NCBI RefSeq assembly: GCF_039839375.1
Contig: NZ_JBDOQU010000004.1
Span: forward strand, 186,001-250,000
Source of the DNA: JBDOQU01 sp039839375
GTDB taxonomy: Bacteria; Pseudomonadota; Alphaproteobacteria; DSM-16000; Inquilinaceae
Direction: 5' to 3'
DNA: 64,000 nt
Under the pieces are notes generated by a model, which made no database searches, was not told where the DNA came from, and worked only from the letters and a program-made list of their open reading frames with translations. Of the stretch, positions 1-7,996 are shown in pieces. Every line of letters starts with the position of its first letter. Position 1 is the stretch's first letter. A program made the translations under genes and the position numbers.

Positions 1-676
1 CCAGCGCCCCCAGCGGGATCAGGTCGGGCTTGCCCTTGATCCAGTCATGGGTCGGCAGCACGATCTTCTGCCGGCGGCTGAGGAACCAGATCAGCGCCGC
101 CAGCATCCCGATGGCGAGCGTCAACTTGCCCAGGACGGCGATGCCGACCCCGCCTTCGCCGCCCATCGCGTCGACCAGCACCAGCATCGGGACGACGCAG
201 AGATCCTGGGCGATCAGCACCGCCACCGTGACCCGCCCGACCGGGCTGTGCAACTCGCCCACATCCTCCAGCATCTTGATCGCGACGGCTGTGCTGGACA
301 GCGCCACCATGAAGCCCATCAGCACGGCCTGGCTGGTGCTCCAGCCCAGGATCGCCTTAAGGCCGAAGGTGACGGCGAGCGACAGCGCGATCTGCAGCAG
401 GGCCGCGCCCAGCGCCAGCTTCAGGACGGCGGTGAAGGCCCGGAGGCTGAGTTCCATGCCGATCAGGAACAGCAGCATCAGCACCCCCAGCTCCGCCAGG
501 ACCGATACGTTCTCCGAATTCGCGACCAGCCCCAGCCCGGTCGGCCCCAGCACGACGCCCGCCAATATGTAGCCGACGATCGCCGGCTGCCTCAGCCGGG
601 TGAGGAAAAGGCCGCACAGGACTGCGACGGTCGTCGTGAGGGCGAGGGAGGTGAGGTCGTTGGCGTGGGCTTCCAT
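1..676 (-). CDS. CPA2-type cation:proton antiporter, N-terminal part (cut by window edge)
   Basis: The frame opens at the ATG complementary to 674-676 and runs off the left edge, so only about 225 N-terminal residues are present. They form a nearly continuous series of hydrophobic helices with features of the Kef/CPA2 antiporters: LRQPAIVGYILAGVVLGP near residue 30, LIGMELSL near residue 75, and the conserved ALSSTAVAIKML segment followed by AQD. Such proteins exchange K+ or Na+ for H+ across the inner membrane. The gene starts 6 bases after the hicB stop, but a functional link is not implied. No strong Shine-Dalgarno is visible, so the exact start is less certain than the family. Any C-terminal RCK/TrkA domain would lie outside the window. 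Confidence 0.85.
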   Translation of the reverse strand, partial: MEAHANDLTSLALTTTVAVLCGLFLTRLRQPAIVGYILAGVVLGPTGLGLVANSENVSVLAELGVLMLLFLIGMELSLRAFTAVLKLALGAALLQIALSLAVTFGLKAILGWSTSQAVLMGFMVALSSTAVAIKMLEDVGELHSPVGRVTVAVLIAQDLCVVPMLVLVDAMGGEGGVGIAVLGKLTLAIGMLAALIWFLSRRQKIVLPTHDWIKGKPDLIPLGAL

Positions 677-682
677 CGCGGT

Positions 683-1006
683 CTAGGCGGCGTCGATCTG
701 TCGGGCGATCCAGCTATTGAGGCTCAGCCCTTCCGATTGGGCGCAGAGGGTGGCTTTGCGATGAAGGCTGGAATCGACGCGGACCAGGAAGTTTCCGCTA
801 TATGGCCGGTCGGGCTCCTTGCCCCTTTCCGCGCAGAAGGCGAGATAGTCCTCGATACTTTCGCGGAAGGCGGTCTTCAACTCTTCGGCGTCACGGCCGG
901 CGAAGCTGACCACGTCACGAAGTCCGATCACGATCCCACTGAACAGGCCCTGTTCTTCATCGAATTCGATCGGGCCGGCCGAATACCCCTTATAGTCCAG
1001 GCTCAT
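683..1006 (-). CDS. hicB: HicB-family antitoxin
   Basis: This 107-residue protein has the HicB layout. The N-terminal partial RNase-H-like fold reads YKGYSAGPIEFDEEQGLFSG. A C-terminal ribbon-helix-helix (RVDSSLHRKATLCAQSEG) would bind DNA. HicB neutralises the HicA mRNA interferase and, with it, represses the operon. The start ATG overlaps the hicA stop in an ATGA (1003-1006), so translation is probably coupled. Gene order is toxin first, as is usual for hicAB. The identification rests on fold signature and partner; the RHH rather than HTH tail is the form with an Arc-like DNA-binding domain. Confidence 0.85.
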   Translation of the reverse strand: MSLDYKGYSAGPIEFDEEQGLFSGIVIGLRDVVSFAGRDAEELKTAFRESIEDYLAFCAERGKEPDRPYSGNFLVRVDSSLHRKATLCAQSEGLSLNSWIARQIDAA

Positions 1007-1257
1007 GGCTTGACTCCGGCATTCTCCAGAAAGATGCGAACCGACTTCACCGCGCCCTTGTCCGTATTAGGTTGAGGGTGGGGGCGGTGGAATACCGCCA
1101 GCACGCCATTGAGTTCGACCCGGATGCGGCTTCCATTGCCCTCGCTCAAGCTTGCATCAAGCGCCCTCAGCAACGCCTCCACGTCTCGCCACGCCAGATC
1201 TGCGGGGACGCGGTTGGCGAAAATGCGTTCCAGCGTGACGCGATGCCTGTTGTTCAC
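1003..1257 (-). CDS. hicA: HicA-family toxin (mRNA interferase)
   Basis: The conserved HicA tail is unmistakable: GSRIRVELNGVLAVFHRPHPQP and then TDKGAVKSVRIFLENAGV. The histidine in FHRPHP is the expected catalytic residue of this dsRBD-like RNase. An upstream ATG at 1341 would give 112 residues but would overlap the ABC exporter gene and lie upstream of the predicted promoter. The GTG at 1257 gives 84 residues, the normal HicA length, and begins with the family-typical N-terminus NNRHRVTLERIF. The product would cleave mRNAs when free of HicB. The transcript may be nearly leaderless (see the promoter entry). The family call is strong; the start is an inference. Confidence 0.85.
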   Translation of the reverse strand: MNNRHRVTLERIFANRVPADLAWRDVEALLRALDASLSEGNGSRIRVELNGVLAVFHRPHPQPNTDKGAVKSVRIFLENAGVKP

Positions 1258-1264
1258 CGGCAAG

Positions 1265-1293
1265 ATGATATCGCTATGCGATATCGTTTGCAA
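1265..1293 (-). promoter_or_regulatory. hicAB promoter with overlapping palindromic operator
   Basis: On the minus strand TTGCAA (1288-1293) and TATCAT (1265-1270) are separated by exactly 17 bases. Inside the promoter lies a perfect inverted repeat, GATATCGC-TAT-GCGATATC (1267-1285), which overlaps the -10 and most of the spacer. This is where a HicB-HicA complex would block polymerase. Initiation about 7 bases after the -10 would fall at or next to the GTG start at 1257, so a leaderless or near-leaderless mRNA is possible. Confidence 0.7.
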
Positions 1294-1315
1294 GTAGCTC
1301 CTTCGATCGCCCGCC

Positions 1316-3142
1316 TTACCCCCGGCCCCCGCCCGTGACACGCAAGGCTTCCTCGTCGATGAAGTCGCTTTCCGCCTCGGGGTGGCGCGTCTGGAGGCTC
1401 CACAGCTTGGCGTAGAGGCCGCCGCGCGTCAGCAGTTCGGCGTGGGAGCCGCTCTCTACGACGCGGCCGTCCTCCATGCCGTAGATGATATCGGCGTCGC
1501 GGACGGTCGACAGGCGGTGGGCGATAACCAGGGTCGTCCGCCCCTTCATCAGCCTTTGCAGCGCCTCCTGGACCAGCCGTTCGGATTCCGTGTCGAGGGC
1601 GGAGGTCGCCTCGTCCAGAAGCAGGATCGGAGCGTCCTTCAGCATCGCCCGCGCGATCGACAGGCGCTGGCGCTGGCCGCCCGACAGCTTCACCCCCTGC
1701 TCCCCGACCATGGTGTCGTAGCCGTGGGGCAGGGACAGGATGAAATCATGTGCGGCGGCGTTGCGGGCGGCTTCCTCGACCTCCTCCTGGGTCGCGTCGG
1801 GCCGGCCATAGGCGATGTTGGCCAGCACCGTGTCGTCGAACAGCGTGACCTCCTGGCTGACCAGTGCGATCTCGTCCCTCAGCGACTTCATGGTGACGTC
1901 GCGTATGTCGCGCCCGTCGATCATGACCGCCCCCGCCGTCACGTCGTAGAAGCGGGGGATCAGGTTCAGGATCGTCGATTTGCCGGCGCCCGACGGGCCG
2001 ACCAGCGCCACCGTCTTCCCTGCCGGGACATTTAGGCTCACATCGTGCAGCGCCGGGGCGTCGCCATAGGCGAATTCGACGCTCTTCAGCTCGATCCGGC
2101 CCTCGACGCGCGGCAGCGTCTCCGCGCCGTCCCGGTCGCGAATGCGCGGCTCCTCGTCGATCGTGGCGAACACCCGCTGGGCCGCCGCCATGCCTTGCTG
2201 GAGCGTGCTGTTCAGCTGCGCCAGCTTCTTCATCGGCTCATAGGCCAGGAGAAGCGCCGTGATGAAGGAGAAGAAGGACCCGGCCGTCCGCTCGCCCTCG
2301 ATCACCTGGCTGCCGCCATAGAGGATGATGATGACGATGGCGATACCGCCCAGCGCCTCCATGATCGGGTGGGAGGCCGACCGGATGCGCGCCGCCTTCT
2401 GGTTCAGCCGCGCGACCTGCCAGATCAGCCCGCGCGCCCGCGCCGCCTCCCGCTCCTCGGCATTGTAGGCCTTGACGTGCCGGATGCCCTGGAACGTCTG
2501 GCCAAGCTGCGCGGTCAGTTGCCCGAATTCCGTCTGGGTCGACCGCGACACCTTCCGCATCCGCTTGCCCAGGCGGATGATCGGCAGCATCGCGGCGGGG
2601 AAGATGAAGAAGGCGGCCAGCGCCAGCCGCCAGTCAAGGCTGAACATCAGGATGACCAGCGCCGCCACCGTCAGCGCGTCCTTGCCCATGCCGGTGATGG
2701 CGTTGGCGACGGCTCCATAAAGCTGCTGCACATCGAAGGTGAAGCGGGAGACCAGCTTGCCCGACGCCGTCTCGTGGAAGGACGCGAGGTCGGCGCGCAT
2801 CAGCGTGGCGAACATCCGGTCCTGCAACTCCGCGATGATCTTGCGGCCGACATTGTTCATCAGCACCGACTGGGCGTAGGTGCCGAAGCCCTTGACCAGG
2901 AAGATCGCCAGCACGGCGGCGGCAACGGGAACCAGCATGTCGCCCCGCCGCTCGGTGAAGATGGTGTCGATGATGGGCTCCATCATCTTCGCCATCGCGG
3001 CGGTGGAGGCGGCGACCAGCGCCATGCACAGGATGGCGAGCGCGATCGTGCCCAGGTGATGGCGCAGATGCTCCCGATAGAGCCGCCGGACCAGGCGGCC
3101 GCTATTCTCTTCGCCGTCGCTGGAAAAGGGTGTGGGGGACAA
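1316..3142 (-). CDS. MsbA-like ABC exporter (fused permease and ATPase)
   Basis: This is a half-transporter of the MsbA/multidrug-lipid exporter type. The N-terminal two-thirds has six predicted membrane helices, beginning at TIALAILCMALVAAST. The C-terminal ATPase shows Walker A GPSGAGKS, signature LSGGQRQR, Walker B ILLLDEATSALD and H-loop VIAHRLST. It would act as an inner-membrane homodimer exporting lipid A core, another lipid or a hydrophobic compound; the substrate cannot be read from sequence. The open frame extends upstream to 3409, but that part overlaps the Fic gene and is not membrane-like. The TTG at 3142 (GAGG about 11 bases upstream) gives 608 residues, close to family length. 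The family is certain, the start is not. Confidence 0.85.
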   Translation of the reverse strand: MSPTPFSSDGEENSGRLVRRLYREHLRHHLGTIALAILCMALVAASTAAMAKMMEPIIDTIFTERRGDMLVPVAAAVLAIFLVKGFGTYAQSVLMNNVGRKIIAELQDRMFATLMRADLASFHETASGKLVSRFTFDVQQLYGAVANAITGMGKDALTVAALVILMFSLDWRLALAAFFIFPAAMLPIIRLGKRMRKVSRSTQTEFGQLTAQLGQTFQGIRHVKAYNAEEREAARARGLIWQVARLNQKAARIRSASHPIMEALGGIAIVIIILYGGSQVIEGERTAGSFFSFITALLLAYEPMKKLAQLNSTLQQGMAAAQRVFATIDEEPRIRDRDGAETLPRVEGRIELKSVEFAYGDAPALHDVSLNVPAGKTVALVGPSGAGKSTILNLIPRFYDVTAGAVMIDGRDIRDVTMKSLRDEIALVSQEVTLFDDTVLANIAYGRPDATQEEVEEAARNAAAHDFILSLPHGYDTMVGEQGVKLSGGQRQRLSIARAMLKDAPILLLDEATSALDTESERLVQEALQRLMKGRTTLVIAHRLSTVRDADIIYGMEDGRVVESGSHAELLTRGGLYAKLWSLQTRHPEAESDFIDEEALRVTGGGRG

Positions 3143-3276
3143 GTCTGGACATACCTCGCGCCGTGCCGGGCATCGCGGAAGCCGGGGACCGCGAAACGCC
3201 CCACACCTTCGCTCAACCACGACGGAAATGACAGGCACTTGGGGGCTGGGTGGCGGTGGGACAAGGCATCCGGCCG

Positions 3277-3885
3277 TCACACCTCCCGTTCCGCCGGCCT
3301 GGCGAACGCCATCAACGGGCCCATGTCGCCCCTGTCGGCGGCGCGCAGGGCAGCGATATACGCGATCCGTCGCTCGTTCATCTTCTGGAGATCGTGTCCG
3401 CCGGCCCAACCTATGGCCGCCGCGCCATAGATCTGCTTCAGGACAGTGTCGGCCAGGATGCGGGCGTGCCGTCCGTTGCCGTTCGGAAAGGGATGGATGG
3501 ACACCATGCGGTGATGAAGGCGCAAGGCCGCCTCGACGGGTTGGTAGGTGCCGTTGTCCGCCCAGTAGCGGGCATCATCCATCAGCGTTCTCAACTCCAC
3601 CGCTATGTGGATCGGGTCCACGCCGATGTTCTTGCCAGTGCGGCGGAACGCGCCGGCCCACTTCCACACCTCTCCGAACAGGCGCTTGTGCAGCGTGATG
3701 GCGAACTCATCGGTCAGTATATCCTTGCGGCGCAGGCGTGCGAGCCAGAGCAGTCCGGATTCGATGTTCGCCTGCTCCAGCTCGTCCAGTTCGCCGCGCG
3801 TGGCGACATGCCTGAACCGGAGCCCCTCCATCTCGTCGGGATCCAGCGGCGTGGCGCCGTCGGGATACTCCATGACCGGAATCAC
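3277..3885 (-). CDS. Fic-domain protein, 'mobile mystery protein B' type
   Basis: This 202-residue Fic protein has an intact catalytic motif HPFPNGNGRHAR, with the histidine at residue 131. Fic enzymes usually transfer AMP or another nucleotide moiety to hydroxyl groups of target proteins. I do not see a canonical (S/T)xxxE(G/N) inhibitory motif in the protein. The gene overlaps the upstream XRE regulator by 4 bases (ATGA, 3882-3885). This pairing is the known 'mobile mystery protein A/B' association (TIGR02612/TIGR02613), found on plasmids and genomic islands and thought to be toxin-antitoxin-like. The target and reaction are not known from the sequence. The family call is firm; the TA role is inference. 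Confidence 0.85.
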   Translation of the reverse strand: MIPVMEYPDGATPLDPDEMEGLRFRHVATRGELDELEQANIESGLLWLARLRRKDILTDEFAITLHKRLFGEVWKWAGAFRRTGKNIGVDPIHIAVELRTLMDDARYWADNGTYQPVEAALRLHHRMVSIHPFPNGNGRHARILADTVLKQIYGAAAIGWAGGHDLQKMNERRIAYIAALRAADRGDMGPLMAFARPAEREV

Positions 3886-4346
3886 CCGTCATCCCAGAAG
3901 TCGGATGGCATCTCGTGGAGGAGGTCGCCGGCGATGCGGGATATCTCCTGCTCCATCTTTTCCTCGGGCAGGGCCTGGTCCTCCAGCGCCATGTGTCCGC
4001 TGGCCGAAGCGACAATCGCCGCGGCCTTCTTCCGGGCCTGGCCCTGGATGACATCCTCCACGGCCCGTGGCGGGACGATGGCGTAGACGAACCGGCAGCC
4101 CATCGCCTCCGCGGTCGCCTGCATCGACCTCAGCGTCACGCCGCCATCGAGTTCGGCCTGTTCGATCTTGGCGATGCGCGCGCGCGTCACCCCCATCCGG
4201 CGCGCAAGCTGGGCGCCGGACATGCCCAGAGCCTTCCTGACGGTCCGCAGCCAGCCTTCGGGCGGCATCCGTAACGAGGCGGAGCGCAGGGCGACGCGGT
4301 TCACCATCGCCTGATATTGGTGCAGAGCCGTTTGTTTCACGCTCAT
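3882..4346 (-). CDS. XRE-type regulator, 'mobile mystery protein A' type
   Basis: This 154-residue protein carries a helix-turn-helix around residues 35-65 (TVRKALGMSGAQLARRMGV, then TRARIAKIEQAE) and then the family-typical segment TLRSMQATAEAMGCRFVYAIVPP. It is the usual partner of the Fic protein encoded directly downstream, with a 4-base start/stop overlap. A likely job is autoregulation of the pair and perhaps neutralisation of the Fic enzyme, as antitoxins do; this is inference from context. The gene sits behind a strong AT-rich promoter that contrasts sharply with the GC-rich surroundings, which suggests horizontal origin. Confidence 0.85.
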   Translation of the reverse strand: MSVKQTALHQYQAMVNRVALRSASLRMPPEGWLRTVRKALGMSGAQLARRMGVTRARIAKIEQAELDGGVTLRSMQATAEAMGCRFVYAIVPPRAVEDVIQGQARKKAAAIVASASGHMALEDQALPEEKMEQEISRIAGDLLHEMPSDFWDDG

Positions 4347-4357
4347 GATGTAAGCTT

Positions 4358-4425
4358 ATATATTGACGTTATATAGCATATAGTAAACATATTTATATAC
4401 GATTTTTGATCTTATGTCAATATAT
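4358..4425 (-). promoter_or_regulatory. AT-rich promoter and putative operator of the Fic/XRE pair
   Basis: On the minus strand there is a consensus TTGACA (4415-4420), a 17-base spacer and TATAAA (4392-4397), giving initiation near 4385 and a leader of about 40 bases. A 10-base inverted repeat, ATATATTGAC (4358-4367) and GTCAATATAT (4416-4425), brackets the start site; its distal arm covers the -35. This is a good candidate operator for autoregulation, possibly with looping. The whole 4347-4440 stretch is strongly AT-rich, unlike the rest of the window. Confidence 0.7.
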
Positions 4426-4461
4426 ATGTATACCTAATGAAGGCCCGACTTTCGTCCATCC

Positions 4462-4490
4462 TTGTCGCTCCCCGCGTTCGACCCTATACC
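4462..4490 (+). promoter_or_regulatory. Predicted fadD promoter
   Basis: TTGTCG (4462-4467) and TATACC (4485-4490) are spaced by 17 bases and lie about 60 bases before the fadD start. The start itself is preceded by a strong GGGAGG at 4538-4543. No operator palindrome was recognised here. Confidence 0.5.
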
Positions 4491-4547
4491 GGATTCCAAC
4501 TCATCCGGACGTAAGATCCGGACATCGGACTTGAACGGGAGGCATCC

Positions 4548-6245
4548 ATGGGCGACGACATCGCCGGTACGACGGAACATCCCTGGCTGAAATCCTATCC
4601 CGAGGGGGTGGAATGGGGCCGGATCATTGAACCCAAACCGCTCCACACCATCCTCGACGACGCCGCCGCGAAATTCGGCGACCGCGTCTGCGCGGATTTC
4701 ATGGACAAGACCTTCACCTACCGGCAGATCGCCGATCTGGTGAACCGCACCGTGAAGGGGCTCCAGGCCCACGGCGTGAAGAAGGGCAGCCGCGTCGGCC
4801 TCTTCCTGCCCAATTCGCCCTATTTCGTGATCTTCTATTATGCGGTGCTGAAGGCCGGCGGCACGGTCGTCAACTTCAACCCGCTCTATGCGGAGAAGGA
4901 GATCGCCCACCAGATCACCGACAGCGGCGTCGAGATCATGGTGACGCTGGACCTGAAGGCGCTCTACGACAAGATCGGCCACATGCTGGCGAAGACCGAT
5001 CTCCGCCGCATCATCGTCTGCCGCATGACCGGCATCCTGCCCTTCCCGAAGAACCTGCTGTTCCCGATCGCCAAGAGGAAGGAAGTCGCGAGGATCCCGT
5101 CCGACGACCGGCATGTCTGGTTCCATGACCTGGCGCGCAATGACGGCGCCTTCTCTCCCGTCGCGGTCACGGCCGATGATCTGGGCGTGCTGCAATATAC
5201 CGGCGGCACGACGGGCGTGCCCAAGGGCGCGATGCTCAGCCACGCCAACCTCTACGCCAACACGGTCCAGGCGGTGCGCTGGTTCAAGGAGGCGCAGCCG
5301 GGGCAGGAGACGATGCTGGGTGTGCTGCCCTTCTTCCACGTCTTCGCCATGACGGCGGTGATGAACCTGTCGATCTATCTGGGCGCGACCATCCTGATGC
5401 TGCCTAGGTTCGAGATCGGCACGGTGATGAAGACGATCGACCGGAAGAAGCCGACCCTGTTCCCCGCGGTGCCGACGATCTACACCGCCATCAACAACCA
5501 CAAGGAACGGGACAAGTATGATCTCGCCTCGATCAAGTTCTGCATCTCCGGCGGCGCGCCGCTGCCGATCGAGGTCAAGCAGGATTTCGAGAAGCTGACC
5601 GGCTGCCGGCTCGTGGAAGGGTACGGGCTGTCGGAATGCTCCCCGGTCGCCACCTGCAATCCGGTGGCCGGCAAGAACAAGACCGGCTCCATCGGCCTGC
5701 CGCTGCCCGGCACGACGATCGAGATCGTGTCGCTTGACGAGCCGCGCCGCGTTCTGGGTCTCAATGAGCGGGGGGAGGTCTGCGTCCGCGGCCCGCAGGT
5801 CATGCTGGGCTACTGGAACAAGCCGGAGGAGACGGCCAGGACGCTGGTCGACGGCCGGCTGCACACCGGCGATGTCGGCTATCTCGACGATGAGGGTTAT
5901 ACCTTCATCGTCGACCGCATCAAGGACCTGATCCTGGCCGGCGGCTACAACATCTATCCTCGCAATGTGGAGGAGGCGATCTACCAGCACCCGGCGGTGG
6001 CGGAATGCGTCGTGGCCGGCGTGCCGGACCAGTATCGCGGCCAGACGGTGAAAGCCTACATCAAGCTGAAGGAAGGCCAGCCCCTCGACGCCGACGGGCT
6101 GAAGGCCTTCCTCAAGGACCATCTCTCCGCGATCGAGATGCCCAAGCAGGTGGAGTTTCGGGACGAACTGCCGAAGACCATGATCGGCAAGCTGTCGCGC
6201 AAGGCGCTTCTGGAGGAGGAAGCCGCCAAGGCCGCCGGCCGGTGA
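4548..6245 (+). CDS. fadD: Long-chain fatty acid-CoA ligase
   Basis: This 565-residue acyl-adenylate-forming enzyme activates free fatty acids to acyl-CoA with ATP, the entry step of beta-oxidation. The AMP-binding P-loop motif YTGGTTGVPKGA is at about residues 217-228, GYGLSECSP follows in the middle, and the hinge/adenylation motif HTGDVGYLDDEGY with DRIKDLILAGGYNIYP lies toward the C-terminus. The C-terminal lysine motif is GKLSRK. Length and motif order match FadD. It has its own promoter and is followed by a terminator-like repeat cluster, so it is probably monocistronic. It lies about 3.5 kb from the other beta-oxidation genes, separated by an efflux operon. Confidence 0.92.
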   Translation: MGDDIAGTTEHPWLKSYPEGVEWGRIIEPKPLHTILDDAAAKFGDRVCADFMDKTFTYRQIADLVNRTVKGLQAHGVKKGSRVGLFLPNSPYFVIFYYAVLKAGGTVVNFNPLYAEKEIAHQITDSGVEIMVTLDLKALYDKIGHMLAKTDLRRIIVCRMTGILPFPKNLLFPIAKRKEVARIPSDDRHVWFHDLARNDGAFSPVAVTADDLGVLQYTGGTTGVPKGAMLSHANLYANTVQAVRWFKEAQPGQETMLGVLPFFHVFAMTAVMNLSIYLGATILMLPRFEIGTVMKTIDRKKPTLFPAVPTIYTAINNHKERDKYDLASIKFCISGGAPLPIEVKQDFEKLTGCRLVEGYGLSECSPVATCNPVAGKNKTGSIGLPLPGTTIEIVSLDEPRRVLGLNERGEVCVRGPQVMLGYWNKPEETARTLVDGRLHTGDVGYLDDEGYTFIVDRIKDLILAGGYNIYPRNVEEAIYQHPAVAECVVAGVPDQYRGQTVKAYIKLKEGQPLDADGLKAFLKDHLSAIEMPKQVEFRDELPKTMIGKLSRKALLEEEAAKAAGR

Positions 6246-6258
6246 GGCGGCCAAGGTC

Positions 6259-6420
6259 TATGGATGCTGGATCAAGTCCAGCATGACGTTGTTTTTGTTG
6301 GTCATTCCGGACTTGATCCGGAATCCATACGATGTCGATGGCGGCCGGGACGGTGACAGTCTTACGCCATCGGCGACGCGGCGATAGCCTATGGATTCCT
6401 GATCAAGTCGGGAATGACCG
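6259..6420. repeat. Palindromic repeat cluster A (three arms) between fadD and emrB
   Basis: Three related palindromes are present: ATGCTGGA-TCAAG-TCCAGCAT (6264-6284), ATTCCGGA-CTTGA-TCCGGAAT in the opposite orientation (6304-6324), and a degenerate copy near 6393-6415. The first two are joined by a T-rich spacer (GTTGTTTTTGTTG). A hairpin followed by a T-run is also a plausible fadD terminator. The same family recurs at 18.8, 28.7, 34.8, 40.8-41.2, 48.5 and 63.9 kb. Confidence 0.85.
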
Positions 6421-6427
6421 ACCAAAC

Positions 6428-6460
6428 CCCCGGCGGCCGGTCAGTGATCGGCCGCCGGGG
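6428..6460 (-). terminator. Hairpin at the emrB stop codon
   Basis: A perfect 12-base stem, CCCCGGCGGCCG (6428-6439) with CGGCCGCCGGGG (6449-6460), encloses a 9-base loop. It overlaps the emrB stop (6441-6443) and is followed on the minus strand by GTTTGGTC, which is only weakly T-rich. It probably ends the emr operon, facing the fadD transcript. Confidence 0.55.
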
Positions 6461-7994
6461 CCGCGGGCCTTCCCGGCGGGCTCGCGGCGTGTTTCGGGGA
6501 CCGCAGCAGCAGCAGCAGCGGCGCCGCCGCCAGCGTCACCACCATCATCAGCTTGAAGTCGTTCAGGAAGGCGATCTGCGTCGCCTGCCGCGTGATTTCC
6601 GCGTTCAGCGCCGCCAGCCCGGCCGGCGCGTCCAGCGACCAGGCGTCGGGCAGCCAGGGCCGCTGGAGCATCTCGTTGAACGGGGTGACATGCTCGGTCA
6701 GCGTCGCATGGTTGATAGTCCCGTTCCGGCTCAGGAGGCTCATCACGATCGAGATGCCGACGCTCGACCCGATGTTCCGGATCAGGCTGAACAGCCCCGC
6801 CGCCTCCGTCCGCGCCCGCGTCGGCAGGGTGGCGAAGGTCATGGTGCTCAAGGGCACGAAGATCAGCCCCAGCCCCGCCCCCTGGATCAGGCCGCTCACC
6901 ACGATGTCGCGGATGCCCACCTCCATGGTGAAGCCCGCCATCTGGTGGAGCGACAGGGCGGTCAGCATCAGGCCCGCCAGGATGGGGAACCGGGCGTCGA
7001 CCTTGCCCAATATGCGGCCGACCACGATCATCGAGATCATGGTGCCGACGCCACGCGGGGCCAGCACCAGCCCCGTCGTCATCACCGGATAGCCCATCAG
7101 TTGCTGGAGGAAGGGCGGCAGCAGCGCCAGCGTCGCCAGCAGCACGATCCCGACGATGAAGATGAAGACCGATCCGCTGGCGAAGTTGCGGTCCTTGAAC
7201 AGGCCAAGATCGACGAAGGGCGTTTTCGCGGTCCTGGCGTGGACAAGGAACATCCAGAAGCAGGCGAAGGCCAGCCCCGCCTCCACCTTGATCTCGGTCG
7301 AGGCGAACCAGTCCAGCGACTCGCCCCGGTCCAGCATCATCTGGAACGCGCCGACCGCAAGGCTGAGGAACGCGAAGCCGGCGAAATCGAACGGCCGGTC
7401 GTTCGGCGTGCTGTCGGGAATCGAAGCGGCGACGCCCAGGAAGGCCAGGATGCCGACCGGCACATTGATGAAGAACACCCAGTGCCAGCTGTAATATTCG
7501 GTCAGGTAGCCGCCCACCGTCGGCCCCAGGATCGGTCCCACCATGATGCCCACGCCCCACAGCGCCATGGCCTGGCCATGCTTCTCCGGCGGATAGGCGT
7601 TCAAGAGCGTGGATTGCGACAGCGGCACCAGCGCCGCGCCGAAGAGTCCCTGCAGGATGCGGAAGGCCACCATGGACCCGATCGACCCGGCGAACCCGCA
7701 CAGCACCGACGCCGTGGTGAAGCCGGTGATGCAGATCAGGAACAGCCGGCGGCGGCCCAGCCGCTCGGCCAGCCAGCCGGTCGGCGGCGTCATGATGGCC
7801 GCCGCGACGATATAGGAGGTCAGGACCCAGGATATCTGGTCGCGCGTCGCCGACAGGCTGCCCTGCATCTCCGGCAGGGCGACGTTGGCGATGGTGGTGT
7901 CGATCACCTGCATGATCGTCGCCAGCATCACCGAGACGACGAGCAGTCCCCGGCCTGCCGTCTCCTTGCCGGCCGCGCCCGCGGAAGCGCTCAC
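6441..7994 (-). CDS. emrB: EmrB/QacA-type MFS drug efflux permease (DHA2, 14 TM)
   Basis: This 517-residue inner-membrane proton-drug antiporter shows the DHA2 hallmarks: the early DTTIANVALPEMQGSL motif, the TM4 arginine region GWLAERLGRRRLF, motif C-like GPILGPTVGGYLTEYYSWHW and a long hydrophobic series to the C-terminus. The GTG start at 7994 lies 2 bases after the emrA stop. The longer open frame upstream is only the emrA shadow. With EmrA and an outer-membrane TolC-like channel (not seen here) it would expel hydrophobic toxins directly out of the cell. It is the last gene of a marR-emrA-emrB operon. Confidence 0.9.
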   Translation of the reverse strand: MSASAGAAGKETAGRGLLVVSVMLATIMQVIDTTIANVALPEMQGSLSATRDQISWVLTSYIVAAAIMTPPTGWLAERLGRRRLFLICITGFTTASVLCGFAGSIGSMVAFRILQGLFGAALVPLSQSTLLNAYPPEKHGQAMALWGVGIMVGPILGPTVGGYLTEYYSWHWVFFINVPVGILAFLGVAASIPDSTPNDRPFDFAGFAFLSLAVGAFQMMLDRGESLDWFASTEIKVEAGLAFACFWMFLVHARTAKTPFVDLGLFKDRNFASGSVFIFIVGIVLLATLALLPPFLQQLMGYPVMTTGLVLAPRGVGTMISMIVVGRILGKVDARFPILAGLMLTALSLHQMAGFTMEVGIRDIVVSGLIQGAGLGLIFVPLSTMTFATLPTRARTEAAGLFSLIRNIGSSVGISIVMSLLSRNGTINHATLTEHVTPFNEMLQRPWLPDAWSLDAPAGLAALNAEITRQATQIAFLNDFKLMMVVTLAAAPLLLLLRSPKHAASPPGRPAAPAADH

Positions 7995-7996
7995 GG

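Noticed and set aside
1316..3409. ABC exporter starting at 3409
   Set aside because: It would overlap the Fic gene by more than 130 bases and add a Pro/Arg-rich segment not seen in exporters.
4434..6254. 606-residue open frame antisense to fadD
   Set aside because: It is the GC-rich mirror of a certain fadD gene; its composition (Arg/His/Asp/Gln-rich, low complexity) is typical of antisense shadows and no motif is present.
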